This document shows, piece by piece, positions 8,417 to 17,248 of a stretch of 27,336 nt of DNA. Origin of the DNA: Darwinimomas sp963643215 (lineage in GTDB: Bacteria > Bacillota > Clostridia > Lachnospirales > Lachnospiraceae); assembly GCA_963643215.1 (NCBI GenBank), contig CAVIJY010000021.1, positions 1 to 27,336 of the forward strand. Reading direction: 5' to 3'. The translations under genes were made by a program, and so were the position numbers. Under the pieces are notes generated by a model. It saw only the letters and a program-made list of their open reading frames with translations, was not told where the DNA came from and made no database searches. Position 1 is the stretch's first letter, and every line of letters begins with the position of its first letter.

Positions 8417-11400
8417 CTGTGGCAAATACATGGACACAGCAGCAACAGCTGGCTATAGATCTGAGAGGACACAGGATACTGGTATCTGCAGCGGCGGGCA
8501 GCGGCAAGACAGCGGTTCTCACAGAGAGGATAGCGAAAAGACTGTGTGATATGAATGACCCAGTGGATGCGGATCAGCTTCTGGTGATGACATTTACCAG
8601 AGCGGCGGCTGCCGAGATGAAGGAGCGCATCAGAAGGCGCCTTGGGCAGATGCAGAGAGAGCCGGGTCTTAGTCCGGCTCAGACCAAAAGGCTGCGGGAG
8701 CAGGAGGCCATGCTGGACAGCGCGTATGTCACAACCATCGACAGCTTCTGCAGCCGGGTGGTTCGTGATCATCCGGATGAAGCGGGAGTGGATCCGTCAT
8801 TTCGCGTGCTGGACAAAATAGAAAAAAAGCTGATTTGCCAGGATGTCATGGAGGAGATGCTTGAGGAATATTACGGAAAAGCGGATCCGGATTTTCTGAA
8901 CTTTGTGGAGACCTATACGAAGGTAAAATCATCAGATCGTCTCGATGAGATGATAATGAGTGTCTATGAGGCTGCGCAGAACGCAGTGGATCCTGAGGCC
9001 TGGTATGCCGCGCAGACAGATGACGATATTCAAGGATACAGCGCTTACATGATGGATCAGGCGGCACTGCTGCTTGAAGCGGCCTGTGAGCAGGCGCAAA
9101 GGGCGCTGGACATATGCCTTGAGGAAGACGGCCCCGTAAAAAGCGAATCCGCGATACGGGAGGACATCGACAGAATAAAGGCCGCTATGGGCGCAGGAGA
9201 TATAGACGAGCTCAGAAATCGGCTTTCGCTTATAGAATTTCCCCGTCTGAGCGGCGCAAGCAAGGGTGTTGACGCAGAAAAAAAGAAAAGACTCGCTGGT
9301 GTAAGAGGCGGGTACAAAGATATGCTCAGGGACAGTCTGATAAATCCGCTGTGTGATGAGCTGGCGGATGACTACAGAGGCATGGATGATAAGGCGAGAG
9401 TCTCGACAGGCGTGCTGGTGAGTCTTGCCCGGGACTTTGACAGCAGATATAAGTCAAAGAAGCGCGAAAAGAATGTGATGGAGTTCTCTGATATCGCGCA
9501 TATGACATTAAAGCTTCTGAATATGGAGAACATCCGGCAGGAATACTGCGAGAGATTCAGGGAAATATATATCGACGAGTATCAGGATTCGAGTGACATA
9601 CAGGAGGAGCTGAAAAATGCTATAGATACCGGCGAGGTATTTATGGTCGGAGATGTCAAGCAGGCCATCTACGGCTTCAGAAACGCCCGGCCGGAGCTTT
9701 TCATGGAAAAGTACGACAGCTTTGCCGGGGCCGAGAATACGGAATCGCCGGATATCAGGATAGATCTTTCTACAAACTTCAGGAGCCGCGCGACGGTTCT
9801 TGACGGAATAAACCGCATATTCAGAAAGATCATGATGCGGGAGCTGGGAGGTGTGCAGTACACGCGCGAAGCTGAGCTGAATCCCGGAGCCGCATTCCCC
9901 GAGCCGTCAGAAGGGCAGCGCACAGGCGGGAGGAATCAGCTGCTAATCGTGCTGGAAGATGCCGGAGACGATCAGGACGGATCAGACGCGCGATACAGGA
10001 GTGAGGAGGAGAGTGCGGACAAACCGCAGCTTGAGGCGCGCATGATAGCCGGGAAGATAAAGAGCCTCATGGACGAGTCAGAGGGCATGTCGGTGCAGGA
10101 TAAGGACGGCTACCGCAGACTGCGCTACTCGGATATAGTCATACTGCTTCGCGACGGAAAGAATGCACAGACATACCAGAGAGTCCTCATGGACAGCGGG
10201 ATACCGGCATATCTGGACAGCAAGAAGGGCTACTTTGACACACCTGAGATAAGGACGATGCTGGCAGCTCTCGGAGCCGTGAACAATCCGCTCCGGGATG
10301 TAGAGCTGACTGCATGGCTGTGCAGCCCGATGATAGGCATGACGCAGGAGGAGATAGCCCGCCTTATGGCGGTATATAAGAGACGGCGCAGAAAGGATAC
10401 CCTCAGGTGTGTGAAGCGAGCGCTGGAGCTGGCGGGTGAGCTTCTTCCGGATGAAGGAGCTGGCGATGAGAGCTGTGAAGAGGCCGGAGAAAAGCGGGAG
10501 ATGCAGCAGGACGCGCTCATGACGGAGTCGATCAGAACGAAGGCCGCACTGGCACTTGCCCGGCTTGCCGACTATGACGAGAGGTCAAGAAGCATGCCCA
10601 TATCGGAGCTGATCTCATATATCTGCGCAGACACGGGATACTATGATTATGTATCGGCACTTCCCGGCGGCAATGTCCGCAGAGCCAATCTGGACAGGCT
10701 GATGGATATAGCGAGGAACTACTCCGGAACCGGCTATCAGGGGCTGTTCAATTTTGTGCGCTATGCTCAGGCCGTACAGACATATGATGAGGACATGGGT
10801 GAGGCCAATATTCTGGGAGAGCATGATGATATAGTGCGCATAATGACCATACACAAGTCCAAGGGTATGGAGTTTCCCGTGTGCATACTGGCAGAAGCGG
10901 GAAGACTGCTGAAGCCGAAAAGATGCGAAAATGTCATGATAGACCATGAGCTTGGCATCGGCTGTGCGTATATCGACCTCGATAAGCATGTAAGATACAG
11001 GACACTGAAACAGCTGGTGGTGCATCATAAGCTGAAGACCCAGCAGCTGGGGGAGGAGCTGCGGGTTCTGTATGTTGCGCTTACCAGAGCGAAGGAGCAG
11101 CTTATAATCACGGGAACATGCCGGGATGACGAAGAGAAGCTGAGAAAGCGCCGGAATGCCGAGGGTCTTACAGGAGTACTCAGTGCGAGCAGGTATCTGG
11201 ACTGGCTGCTTATGGATCCGAAGGGATTTGATCTGGATGTTCAAACATACATGCCGTCGGAGCTGTCGGATGAGATGCAGCAGACGGCCGGAAAGCAGAC
11301 GGTGGAGAACTGGCTGGACAGGCTTCGCATTACTCCCGAGACAGCAGCCGGATACGACAGTGTCTTTAACTTTGTGTATCCGTATCAGGCAGATACTGTA

Positions 11401-12024
11401 CTGCACAACAAGATATCCATATCGGAGCTGAAACGGCTGGGACAGCATGAGGATGAGGAGCGGACATATGTGCCGGAATACGCCGCTTCGCACGAGAGCC
11501 GGACTGAACCGGGCGCGGGAGGAGCGGTAGGCGCGCATCGCGGGACGGTATATCATAAGGTGTTTGAGAGGCTTGATTTCTCGAAGGTTCACGACGCAGC
11601 ATCGGCCGAAGAGTATTTGAATGAGCTGCTGTCTGATCCTGCAGAGCGGTGGGCTGTGAGCAGCAGGGATGTGCTGACATGGATCAACTCGGATCCGGGA
11701 AAGCAGGCCGCAAGGGCGGATGCCGAGGGAAGGTTTTATCGGGAGCGAGAATTTATCATGGGCCTCAGCGCGAGTGAGCTCGGCATAGCGGATTCTCAGG
11801 AGCCGGTGCTGGTGCAGGGCATCATAGATGCGTACATAGAGGATGAGGACGCCATAACGCTGATAGATTATAAGACGGATCGGGTGACCCGGGCAGAGCA
11901 GCTCAGGGAGCGGTATTTCATACAGCTGAAGTACTATGCGATAGCTCTGGAGAAGATGAAGCACAAGCCCGTGAGACGCAGAATCATCTGGTCAGTCGCG
12001 CTGGGAGAGGCTGTAGAACTCTGA
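8413..12024 (+). CDS. addA: ATP-dependent helicase/nuclease subunit A (AddA)
   Basis: AddA is the UvrD-type 3'-5' helicase plus nuclease of the AddAB complex. It has 1203 residues, full length for the family. Walker A is SAAAGSGKT (K32); the DEYQD box lies at 388-392, followed by VGDVKQAIYGFR and the LSTNFRS motif. Late helicase motifs are MTIHKSKGMEFP and LYVALTRAKEQ (near 890). The C-terminal nuclease carries GIIDAY (D1139) and LIDYKTDRV (D1152, K1154). The start overlaps the addB stop by four bases and has GGGAGG just upstream. The gene ends shortly before the second copy of the structured intergenic element. Confidence 0.97.
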   Translation: MTVANTWTQQQQLAIDLRGHRILVSAAAGSGKTAVLTERIAKRLCDMNDPVDADQLLVMTFTRAAAAEMKERIRRRLGQMQREPGLSPAQTKRLREQEAMLDSAYVTTIDSFCSRVVRDHPDEAGVDPSFRVLDKIEKKLICQDVMEEMLEEYYGKADPDFLNFVETYTKVKSSDRLDEMIMSVYEAAQNAVDPEAWYAAQTDDDIQGYSAYMMDQAALLLEAACEQAQRALDICLEEDGPVKSESAIREDIDRIKAAMGAGDIDELRNRLSLIEFPRLSGASKGVDAEKKKRLAGVRGGYKDMLRDSLINPLCDELADDYRGMDDKARVSTGVLVSLARDFDSRYKSKKREKNVMEFSDIAHMTLKLLNMENIRQEYCERFREIYIDEYQDSSDIQEELKNAIDTGEVFMVGDVKQAIYGFRNARPELFMEKYDSFAGAENTESPDIRIDLSTNFRSRATVLDGINRIFRKIMMRELGGVQYTREAELNPGAAFPEPSEGQRTGGRNQLLIVLEDAGDDQDGSDARYRSEEESADKPQLEARMIAGKIKSLMDESEGMSVQDKDGYRRLRYSDIVILLRDGKNAQTYQRVLMDSGIPAYLDSKKGYFDTPEIRTMLAALGAVNNPLRDVELTAWLCSPMIGMTQEEIARLMAVYKRRRRKDTLRCVKRALELAGELLPDEGAGDESCEEAGEKREMQQDALMTESIRTKAALALARLADYDERSRSMPISELISYICADTGYYDYVSALPGGNVRRANLDRLMDIARNYSGTGYQGLFNFVRYAQAVQTYDEDMGEANILGEHDDIVRIMTIHKSKGMEFPVCILAEAGRLLKPKRCENVMIDHELGIGCAYIDLDKHVRYRTLKQLVVHHKLKTQQLGEELRVLYVALTRAKEQLIITGTCRDDEEKLRKRRNAEGLTGVLSASRYLDWLLMDPKGFDLDVQTYMPSELSDEMQQTAGKQTVENWLDRLRITPETAAGYDSVFNFVYPYQADTVLHNKISISELKRLGQHEDEERTYVPEYAASHESRTEPGAGGAVGAHRGTVYHKVFERLDFSKVHDAASAEEYLNELLSDPAERWAVSSRDVLTWINSDPGKQAARADAEGRFYREREFIMGLSASELGIADSQEPVLVQGIIDAYIEDEDAITLIDYKTDRVTRAEQLRERYFIQLKYYAIALEKMKHKPVRRRIIWSVALGEAVEL

Positions 12025-12060
12025 TCGGCTGTGGCCTGCATTTGGCCTCTGTTCGGCGCC

Positions 12061-12142
12061 CGGGATCCGAATTGAGATCGGATTGTGGGAGTGTGAAGTA
12101 CGAAACAATCCGAGTAACCGGAGGCTCGGGTGCACCCGAATC
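12061..12142 (+). repeat. Structured intergenic element, copy 2 (upstream of nusB)
   Basis: This is a second copy of the element at 4966-5042, with the same order of parts: the hairpin CGGATTGT (12079-12086) with ACAATCCG (12105-12112) enclosing a GGGA/GAA internal loop, then the palindrome core TCGGGTGCACCCGA (12126-12139). The inner stem has changed from GTGC/GCAC to GTGT/GTAC; both changes keep pairing through G-U wobbles, as expected if the RNA fold matters. A 5-base insertion separates hairpin and palindrome relative to copy 1. The alternative upstream pairing (ATCCG with CGGAT) is also kept. Confidence 0.8.
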
Positions 12143-12184
12143 ATTATTTGTAATGTGAAAATGGAGGCCTTTGTGGTATCATGT

Positions 12185-12208
12185 CTCTGACTTATGCGAG
12201 TCGGAGGG
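12185..12208 (+). promoter_or_regulatory. Hairpin overlapping the nusB ribosome binding site
   Basis: CTCTGACT (12185-12192) can pair with AGTCGGAG (12199-12206) around a six-base loop, giving eight pairs with one G-U. The right arm includes most of the nusB Shine-Dalgarno GGAGGG (12203-12208), so folding would hide it. A small overlapping frame (ATG 12181 to TAA 12249) and a very short GTG frame (12173-12190) run through the hairpin, and GGAGG lies at 12163-12167. This suggests possible translational control, by inspection only. Confidence 0.35.
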
Positions 12209-12214
12209 ATGCAG

Positions 12215-12661
12215 ATGACCAGACATACATTGAGAGAGCATTGCTTTAAGGTGCTGTTCGCGACGGAGTTCTATCCGCCGGAGGAGGCGGAGGATCAGAT
12301 CGAAAGCTATTTCGAACAGCCTGCGGAGGATGAAACTCTCGAAAACGGCAACATAGAGATATTGCACAAGGTGGAGCTCAGTGAAGAGGAGAGCGCGGAG
12401 GTTCGAAAGAGAACCGATGATATTCTGGAGCATCTGCCCGAGATAGACCGGCTGCTGAGTGAAGTAACACAGGGCTGGAGGCTGCAGCGCATCGGAAGAG
12501 TGGAGCTGGGGATACTTCGCCTTGCTGTATATGAGATAAGATTTGACGAGCATGTGCCGGACAAGGTTGCCATCAATGAGGCTGTAGAGCTGGCGAAGAC
12601 ATACGGCGGGGACGAGTCGCCTGCGTTTGTCAACGGCGTACTCGCCAAGCTTGTAGACTGA
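12215..12661 (+). CDS. nusB: Transcription antitermination factor NusB
   Basis: NusB binds boxA RNA with NusE (S10) in rRNA antitermination complexes. The product has 148 residues, all-helical in character, starting MTRHTLREHCFKVLF (the family's typical N-terminus) and ending in the conserved region VAINEAVELAKTYG...FVNGVLAKLVD. ATG 12215 was chosen over in-frame ATGs at 12194 and 12209 because GGAGGG (12203-12208) lies six bases upstream and the homologous N-terminus begins here. The stop and the xseA start share one base (TGATG), so the two are translationally linked. Confidence 0.96.
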   Translation: MTRHTLREHCFKVLFATEFYPPEEAEDQIESYFEQPAEDETLENGNIEILHKVELSEEESAEVRKRTDDILEHLPEIDRLLSEVTQGWRLQRIGRVELGILRLAVYEIRFDEHVPDKVAINEAVELAKTYGGDESPAFVNGVLAKLVD

Positions 12662-14007
12662 TGGCGTCGGTATATACGGTCTCTCAGGTAAATGAGTATC
12701 TGAAAGGTGTATTTGCCCATGACCCGGCGCTTATACGGATCACGGTGCGCGGTGAGGTGAGCAACTGCAAATACCACGGCGCAGGGCATATTTATTTTAC
12801 ACTAAAGGATTCTACGGGAGAGACCATTTCGGCTGTCATGTTTGCGAGCAGGCGAGGCGGTCTTTCTTTTAAGCTTGAGAACGGACAGCAGGTGGATGCC
12901 ACAGGAAGCGTGGAGGTATACGCAAAGAGCGGAACCTACAGCCTATATGCTGTCAGGATAGAGCACGCCGGGCGCGGAGAGCTGTATGAAAGGTTTCTGG
13001 CTCTTAAGGAGCGCCTTGAGGACATGGGGATCTTCGCTCCGGAATATAAGCGCCCGATTCCTAAGTACGCTCGCAGCGTCGGAATAGTTACGGCCTCAAC
13101 GGGCGCTGCCATCAGAGACATCATCAACATAGCATCCAGACGCAATCCATATGTGCAGCTGGTGCTGTGTCCGGCGCAGGTGCAGGGAGAGGGTGCCGCC
13201 GAATCGATAGTCAGAGCTATTCGAACGCTTGACGCATACGGCACAGATGTGATGATAGTCGGGCGCGGAGGCGGGAGTCTGGAGGATCTGTGGGCTTTCA
13301 ACGAAGAGATCGTAGCCAGAACGATATTTGACGCGTCCACACCGATCATCAGCGCGGTGGGACATGAAACAGATACGACCATCGCCGATTATGCTGCCGA
13401 TATGAGGGCTCCGACGCCGAGCGCGGCGGCTGAGCTTGCTGTATATGATGTGAGACAGCTGGAGCTTGATATAGAAAGAAGAGCCGATGATCTGAGAAGC
13501 GCGCAGCTGGCGCTGACGGATGAGGCAAGGCGTGAGGCGCAGCTGCGGTATGAGAGCCTTGCCATGCTCTCCCCGGGGAGACGGATGAATGAGCTCAGAA
13601 GGCGTCAGGCTGACGCGCAGGCCAGACTTGCAGCGGGAATGCGGGCAGAGCTGTCGCAGATCCGGTATCGGCTTGACGGAGCTGCAAAGCTCTCTCAAAG
13701 CATGCGGAGAAGACTTGAGAGTGCAAAGCTGAGAAGAGATGGCGCAGACAGACTCACACCGGCCATGAGAGCAAAGCTCAAGGATACCAGGCATGCTCTG
13801 GAAATGGCCGCGGAAAGGATGAAGACGGTATCGCCGCTTGAAAAGCTGACATCGGGATATGTATGGGTCAGCGATAAAAAAGGAGATCATGTAGGATCGG
13901 CTGCGCAGATTCAGCCGGGGGACGAGCTGGAGCTGAGATGGGCAGACGGATACGCAAGAGCTGAGGTGACGGAGGTTGAATATGGCGAAAAAGATCAGAA
14001 ACGATGA
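12661..14007 (+). CDS. xseA: Exodeoxyribonuclease VII large subunit
   Basis: XseA is the catalytic subunit of exonuclease VII, which degrades single-stranded DNA from both ends. It has 448 residues, normal length. The N-terminal OB fold covers about 1-100 (EVSNCKYHGAGHIYFTLKD). The catalytic core holds GRGGGSLEDLWAFN (from about 201) and SAVGHETDTTIADYAADMRAPTPSAAAE (H235). Residues about 260-390 form a long charged coiled coil with repeated 'AAGMRAEL/LSQSMRRRL/LTPAMRAKL' units, the region that recruits small subunits in this family. Its 3' end overlaps xseB by 26 bases. Confidence 0.97.
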   Translation: MASVYTVSQVNEYLKGVFAHDPALIRITVRGEVSNCKYHGAGHIYFTLKDSTGETISAVMFASRRGGLSFKLENGQQVDATGSVEVYAKSGTYSLYAVRIEHAGRGELYERFLALKERLEDMGIFAPEYKRPIPKYARSVGIVTASTGAAIRDIINIASRRNPYVQLVLCPAQVQGEGAAESIVRAIRTLDAYGTDVMIVGRGGGSLEDLWAFNEEIVARTIFDASTPIISAVGHETDTTIADYAADMRAPTPSAAAELAVYDVRQLELDIERRADDLRSAQLALTDEARREAQLRYESLAMLSPGRRMNELRRRQADAQARLAAGMRAELSQIRYRLDGAAKLSQSMRRRLESAKLRRDGADRLTPAMRAKLKDTRHALEMAAERMKTVSPLEKLTSGYVWVSDKKGDHVGSAAQIQPGDELELRWADGYARAEVTEVEYGEKDQKR

Positions 14008-14266
14008 AGCCGCAGAGAAGCTGTGCGACGAGGCTGCTTTGGCTGAAGAAGCACCGGAGAGCGGCGCGTCCATCGAGGAGATGCTGGATGAGGTGGACAC
14101 AATAATCACCAGACTCGACAGCGGTGAGGTTCCGCTTGAGGAGTCCTTTAAGATATACGAGAGGGGCATGAGGCTTGTAAGCGGAATCAACAGGCGCATA
14201 GACAAGGTGGAGAAGAAGATCATCGAGATCGAGGCTCAAAGCGGACAGCAGTATCCTTTTGACTGA
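13982..14266 (+). CDS. xseB: Exodeoxyribonuclease VII small subunit
   Basis: XseB is the helical small subunit that wraps the XseA coiled coil. It has 94 residues. The conserved core is IEEMLDEVDTIITRLDSGEVPLEES followed by KIYERGMRLV and the terminal helix. An acidic, alanine-rich N-terminal extension of about 30 residues precedes the core and is longer than in minimal members. ATG 13982 was preferred to in-frame TTG 13976 because GGAGG (13971-13975) sits six bases ahead of it. The gene overlaps the end of xseA, which favours co-translation. Confidence 0.93.
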   Translation: MAKKIRNDEAAEKLCDEAALAEEAPESGASIEEMLDEVDTIITRLDSGEVPLEESFKIYERGMRLVSGINRRIDKVEKKIIEIEAQSGQQYPFD

Positions 14267-14285
14267 TATGACAGGAAGTGCGGAT

Positions 14286-15197
14286 ATGGGATGGACATAT
14301 GACACATCAAAGATAGACAGCATGATAGAGGCCTTTTTGCCGGAGAGGAAGGGCCTGCAGAAGACGGTGCTGGATGCGATGAATGACGCGGTAGAGGCAG
14401 GCGGAAAGCGGGTTCGGCCTGTCATCCTGTATGAGACATACAGGATGTTCGCGGGTGCTGAATCCGACGAGACGCAGGCAGCTCCCTTTATGGCAGCCAT
14501 AGAAATGCTGCATACCTCATCGCTGATTCATGATGATCTTCCGTGCATGGACGGCGATACGCTCAGACGCGGAAAGCCTACGACCTGGGTTGTATACGGA
14601 GACGACATGGCGACTCTGGCAGGAGATGCTCTGATGATAGAGACATTTTATGCATGTGCTCACGGCGCGCTCAGCCAGAAGGATCCGATCAGAGGCCTGA
14701 GAGCGACAGAGATTCTGGCTGAGAAGGCAGGCATCAGAGGTATGGTGGGCGGACAGACACTGGATGTTGAGAAGACGGGAAAGAGTCTGAACCGGGAAGA
14801 GCTTGATTTCATCTACACATTAAAGACCGGGGCATTGCTCGAGGCCTCTATGATGATGGGCGCGGTGCTGGGCGGTGCACAGGAGGAAGAGCTGAAAATC
14901 GTAGAAAGAATCGCATCCGATATAGGAATGGCCTTTCAGATTCAGGACGATATCCTGGATGAGACGGCCTCACAGGAAAAGCTTGGGAAAAATGTACATT
15001 CAGACGCGGATAATGACAAGACGACATTTGTCTCTCTGTATGGTATAGAAAGGGCGAAGGATGCGGTGAAGGAGTATTCGGCTCAGGCCAGGGAGCTGAC
15101 AAAACAGCTTGAGGAGAGCCTGAGGTCAAGGATGCCCGAAGCCGATGCCTCACAGCTTAAAGCCATCATACAGGCTCTTACAGACAGAGATCACTGA
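14286..15197 (+). CDS. ispA: Polyprenyl (farnesyl/geranylgeranyl) diphosphate synthase
   Basis: This is a trans-prenyltransferase that condenses IPP with allylic diphosphates to C15-C20 products for undecaprenyl and quinone-type lipids. It has 303 residues. The first Asp-rich motif is HDDLPCMDGDTLRRGKPT (D83, D84, D88), with the two-residue insert typical of bacterial FPP synthases. The second is FQIQDDILDE (D221, D222, D225). GGKRVRP marks the IPP-binding site. ATG 14286 has AGGAAG seven bases upstream; in-frame ATG 14268 and TTG 14259 have no SD. It stands directly before dxs, so two isoprenoid steps are adjacent. Chain length cannot be fixed from sequence alone. Confidence 0.93.
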   Translation: MGWTYDTSKIDSMIEAFLPERKGLQKTVLDAMNDAVEAGGKRVRPVILYETYRMFAGAESDETQAAPFMAAIEMLHTSSLIHDDLPCMDGDTLRRGKPTTWVVYGDDMATLAGDALMIETFYACAHGALSQKDPIRGLRATEILAEKAGIRGMVGGQTLDVEKTGKSLNREELDFIYTLKTGALLEASMMMGAVLGGAQEEELKIVERIASDIGMAFQIQDDILDETASQEKLGKNVHSDADNDKTTFVSLYGIERAKDAVKEYSAQARELTKQLEESLRSRMPEADASQLKAIIQALTDRDH

Positions 15198-15221
15198 GCT
15201 GAGTACGGCACGGCTGCCGTG

Positions 15222-15319
15222 AGACACAGAGACATAGAAACACAGAAACACAAGAAACAAAGAAACACAAGAAACAAAGAAACAAAGAAATACAGAAACA
15301 CAGAAACACAGAAACACAG
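15222..15319 (+). repeat. Tandem 8-base repeat leader upstream of dxs
   Basis: About twelve imperfect head-to-tail copies of an ACACAGAA-like unit (variants ACAAAGAA, ATACAGAA and 9-base ACACAAGAA) fill almost the whole gap between ispA and dxs. The + strand RNA would contain almost no U and cannot fold stably. It ends just before a weak AGGAAG site 11 bases from the dxs ATG. A small hairpin-capable sequence (CGGCA/TGCCG, 15207-15220) precedes it. Such arrays can change copy number by slippage, and may act as an unstructured ribosome landing site. Confidence 0.85.
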
Positions 15320-15334
15320 GAAGAAGTAAGAATC

Positions 15335-17248
15335 ATGTTCCTTGAAAGGATAAACAAGGCCGAGGATATCAGAAAGATCAATCCTAAGGATTATCCGGCG
15401 CTGGCCCGGGAGATCCGCGAATTTCTGATATCCAAAATCAGCGTGACGGGAGGACATCTGGCAAGCAATCTGGGCACGGTTGAGCTGACCATGGCGATAT
15501 ACCTGTCCTTTAATCTCCCGAAGGACAAAATCGTATGGGATGTGGGGCATCAGACATATACCCATAAGATATTGAGCGGACGCAAGGCCGGATTTGACGA
15601 GCTGCGCAAATACGGAGGGATGTCGGGATTTCCGCAGACTCAGGAAAGCAAATACGATGCATTCAATACAGGGCACTCCTCTACATCCATCTCGGCGGCT
15701 CTCGGGCTGGCTCAGGCGCGGGATCTGAAGGGTGAAAGCTTCTATGTGGCAGCCGTGATAGGCGACGGCGCGCTGACCGGGGGCATGGCATACGAGGCTC
15801 TGAACAATGCCTCCAGGATGAAGAAGAATTTCATCATCATCCTGAATGACAACAATATGAGCATCTCAAGCAATGTGGGCGGTATATCCCAGTATCTGGG
15901 CGGTATCCGTACTGCACCGAGATATACGGAGCTGAAAAAGGCGGTAGTGGAGATGCTTGACCGTATGCCGTCCCTTGGCCCGAAGATCACTGACAGACTG
16001 CTCAGGACGAAGAGCTCCATCAAGCAGCTTCTGATACCGGGGATGTTCTTTGAGGATATGGGGATCACATATCTTGGACCGGTGGACGGACATGATATAG
16101 GAAAGCTGACGAGAACATTTGAAGAGGCGAAAAAGCTGGATCATGCGGTGCTGGTGCATGTATTGACAAAGAAGGGCAAGGGGTATGCTCCGGCCGAGAA
16201 GAATCCTTCGAGATTTCACGGAGTGACGCCCTTTGACATAAAAACCGGAAGGCCGCTTGAAAAGAAGATATATCCCGATTATACGGATGTATTTTCCAGA
16301 AAGCTTTGTGCGATGGCCGAAGGTGACGAGAGAATCGTGGCTGTCACGGCTGCGATGGCTGACGGAACCGGGCTTCAGGCATTTGCAGAGAGGTATCCGA
16401 GGCGGTTTTATGATGTGGGTATAGCCGAGGAGCATGCGGTGACCACTGCGGCAGGGATGGCCTGCGGGGGTCTGGTGCCGGTTGTCGCCGTCTACTCATC
16501 ATTTCTGCAAAGAGGATTTGATCAGATAGTGCATGATGTATGCCTTCAGGATCTGCATGTGATTCTGGCGGTGGATCGGGCCGGGCTGGTAGGCGCGGAC
16601 GGAGAGACTCATCAGGGTATATTTGATATCAGCTATCTGGGACTGATCCCGGGCATGACCATACTTGCGCCGAAGAATGCAAACGAGCTCGAGGACATGC
16701 TTGAGTGGGCGGCGGGCTTTAATCATCCGGTTGCCATAAGGTATCCGAGAGGTCAGGCGTATCGCGGCCTGACAGAGCATCGTGAGCCGATCGAATACGC
16801 GAAGGCGGAGATGATCTTTTGTGAATCGGAGGTGGCGCTGCTGGCGGCAGGAAGCATGGTAGCCGAGGCGGAGACCGTCCGGGAGATGCTGAAGGCAGAC
16901 GGACACAGCTGCTCATTGGTAAATATGCGATTTGCAAAGCCCGTGGATCTCGATATGGTCGGGAAGATCGCGGCGGGTCACGGTCTGATAGTAACCATGG
17001 AGGAAAATGTGCTGCGCGGAGGCTTCGGACCGGTGGTGGCCGATTATCTGCAGCAGCATCATCCGCAGGTGCGTGTACATCATGTGTGTATTCCCGATGA
17101 ATATGTGGAGCATGGCAATGTTGATATACTGAAGCAGGCATTGCGGATCGATGCGGATTCTATATACAGAGACATCTGCGGGCTGCTGGATGAGCAGCAG
17201 AAGACACGAGTGCAGAGCACGGCGGGAGAAGATGAAGGAACGACTTGA
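15335..17248 (+). CDS. dxs: 1-deoxy-D-xylulose-5-phosphate synthase
   Basis: Dxs is a thiamine-diphosphate enzyme that joins pyruvate and glyceraldehyde 3-phosphate in the first step of the MEP isoprenoid pathway. It has 637 residues, full length. The N-terminus has GGHLASNLG and DVGHQTYTH (H72 region); the ThDP/Mg motif is GDGALTGGMAYEALNN (from G143). The pyrimidine domain carries AEEHAVTTAAGMA (E365/E366), YSSFLQRGFDQIVHD and DRAGLVGADGETHQG. The C-terminal transketolase domain is complete. It is preceded by the 8-base repeat array. The 3' end overlaps tlyA by 17 bases in another frame. With ispA and ispH in the window, several isoprenoid genes are clustered. Confidence 0.97.
   Translation: MFLERINKAEDIRKINPKDYPALAREIREFLISKISVTGGHLASNLGTVELTMAIYLSFNLPKDKIVWDVGHQTYTHKILSGRKAGFDELRKYGGMSGFPQTQESKYDAFNTGHSSTSISAALGLAQARDLKGESFYVAAVIGDGALTGGMAYEALNNASRMKKNFIIILNDNNMSISSNVGGISQYLGGIRTAPRYTELKKAVVEMLDRMPSLGPKITDRLLRTKSSIKQLLIPGMFFEDMGITYLGPVDGHDIGKLTRTFEEAKKLDHAVLVHVLTKKGKGYAPAEKNPSRFHGVTPFDIKTGRPLEKKIYPDYTDVFSRKLCAMAEGDERIVAVTAAMADGTGLQAFAERYPRRFYDVGIAEEHAVTTAAGMACGGLVPVVAVYSSFLQRGFDQIVHDVCLQDLHVILAVDRAGLVGADGETHQGIFDISYLGLIPGMTILAPKNANELEDMLEWAAGFNHPVAIRYPRGQAYRGLTEHREPIEYAKAEMIFCESEVALLAAGSMVAEAETVREMLKADGHSCSLVNMRFAKPVDLDMVGKIAAGHGLIVTMEENVLRGGFGPVVADYLQQHHPQVRVHHVCIPDEYVEHGNVDILKQALRIDADSIYRDICGLLDEQQKTRVQSTAGEDEGTT

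Noticed and set aside
10615..11964. Minus-strand open frame of 449 codons inside addA
   Set aside because: It lies wholly opposite conserved AddA helicase and nuclease motifs and has no recognisable domain; it arises from AddA codon bias.
13096..14223. Minus-strand frame of 375 codons across xseA-xseB
   Set aside because: It is antisense to two well-supported genes and has no domain or SD support.
15178..15381. Minus-strand Cys/Phe/Leu/Ser-rich repetitive peptide frames across the dxs leader
   Set aside because: They are the translated complement of the 8-base repeat; there is no SD or family match, so they are repeat artefacts.
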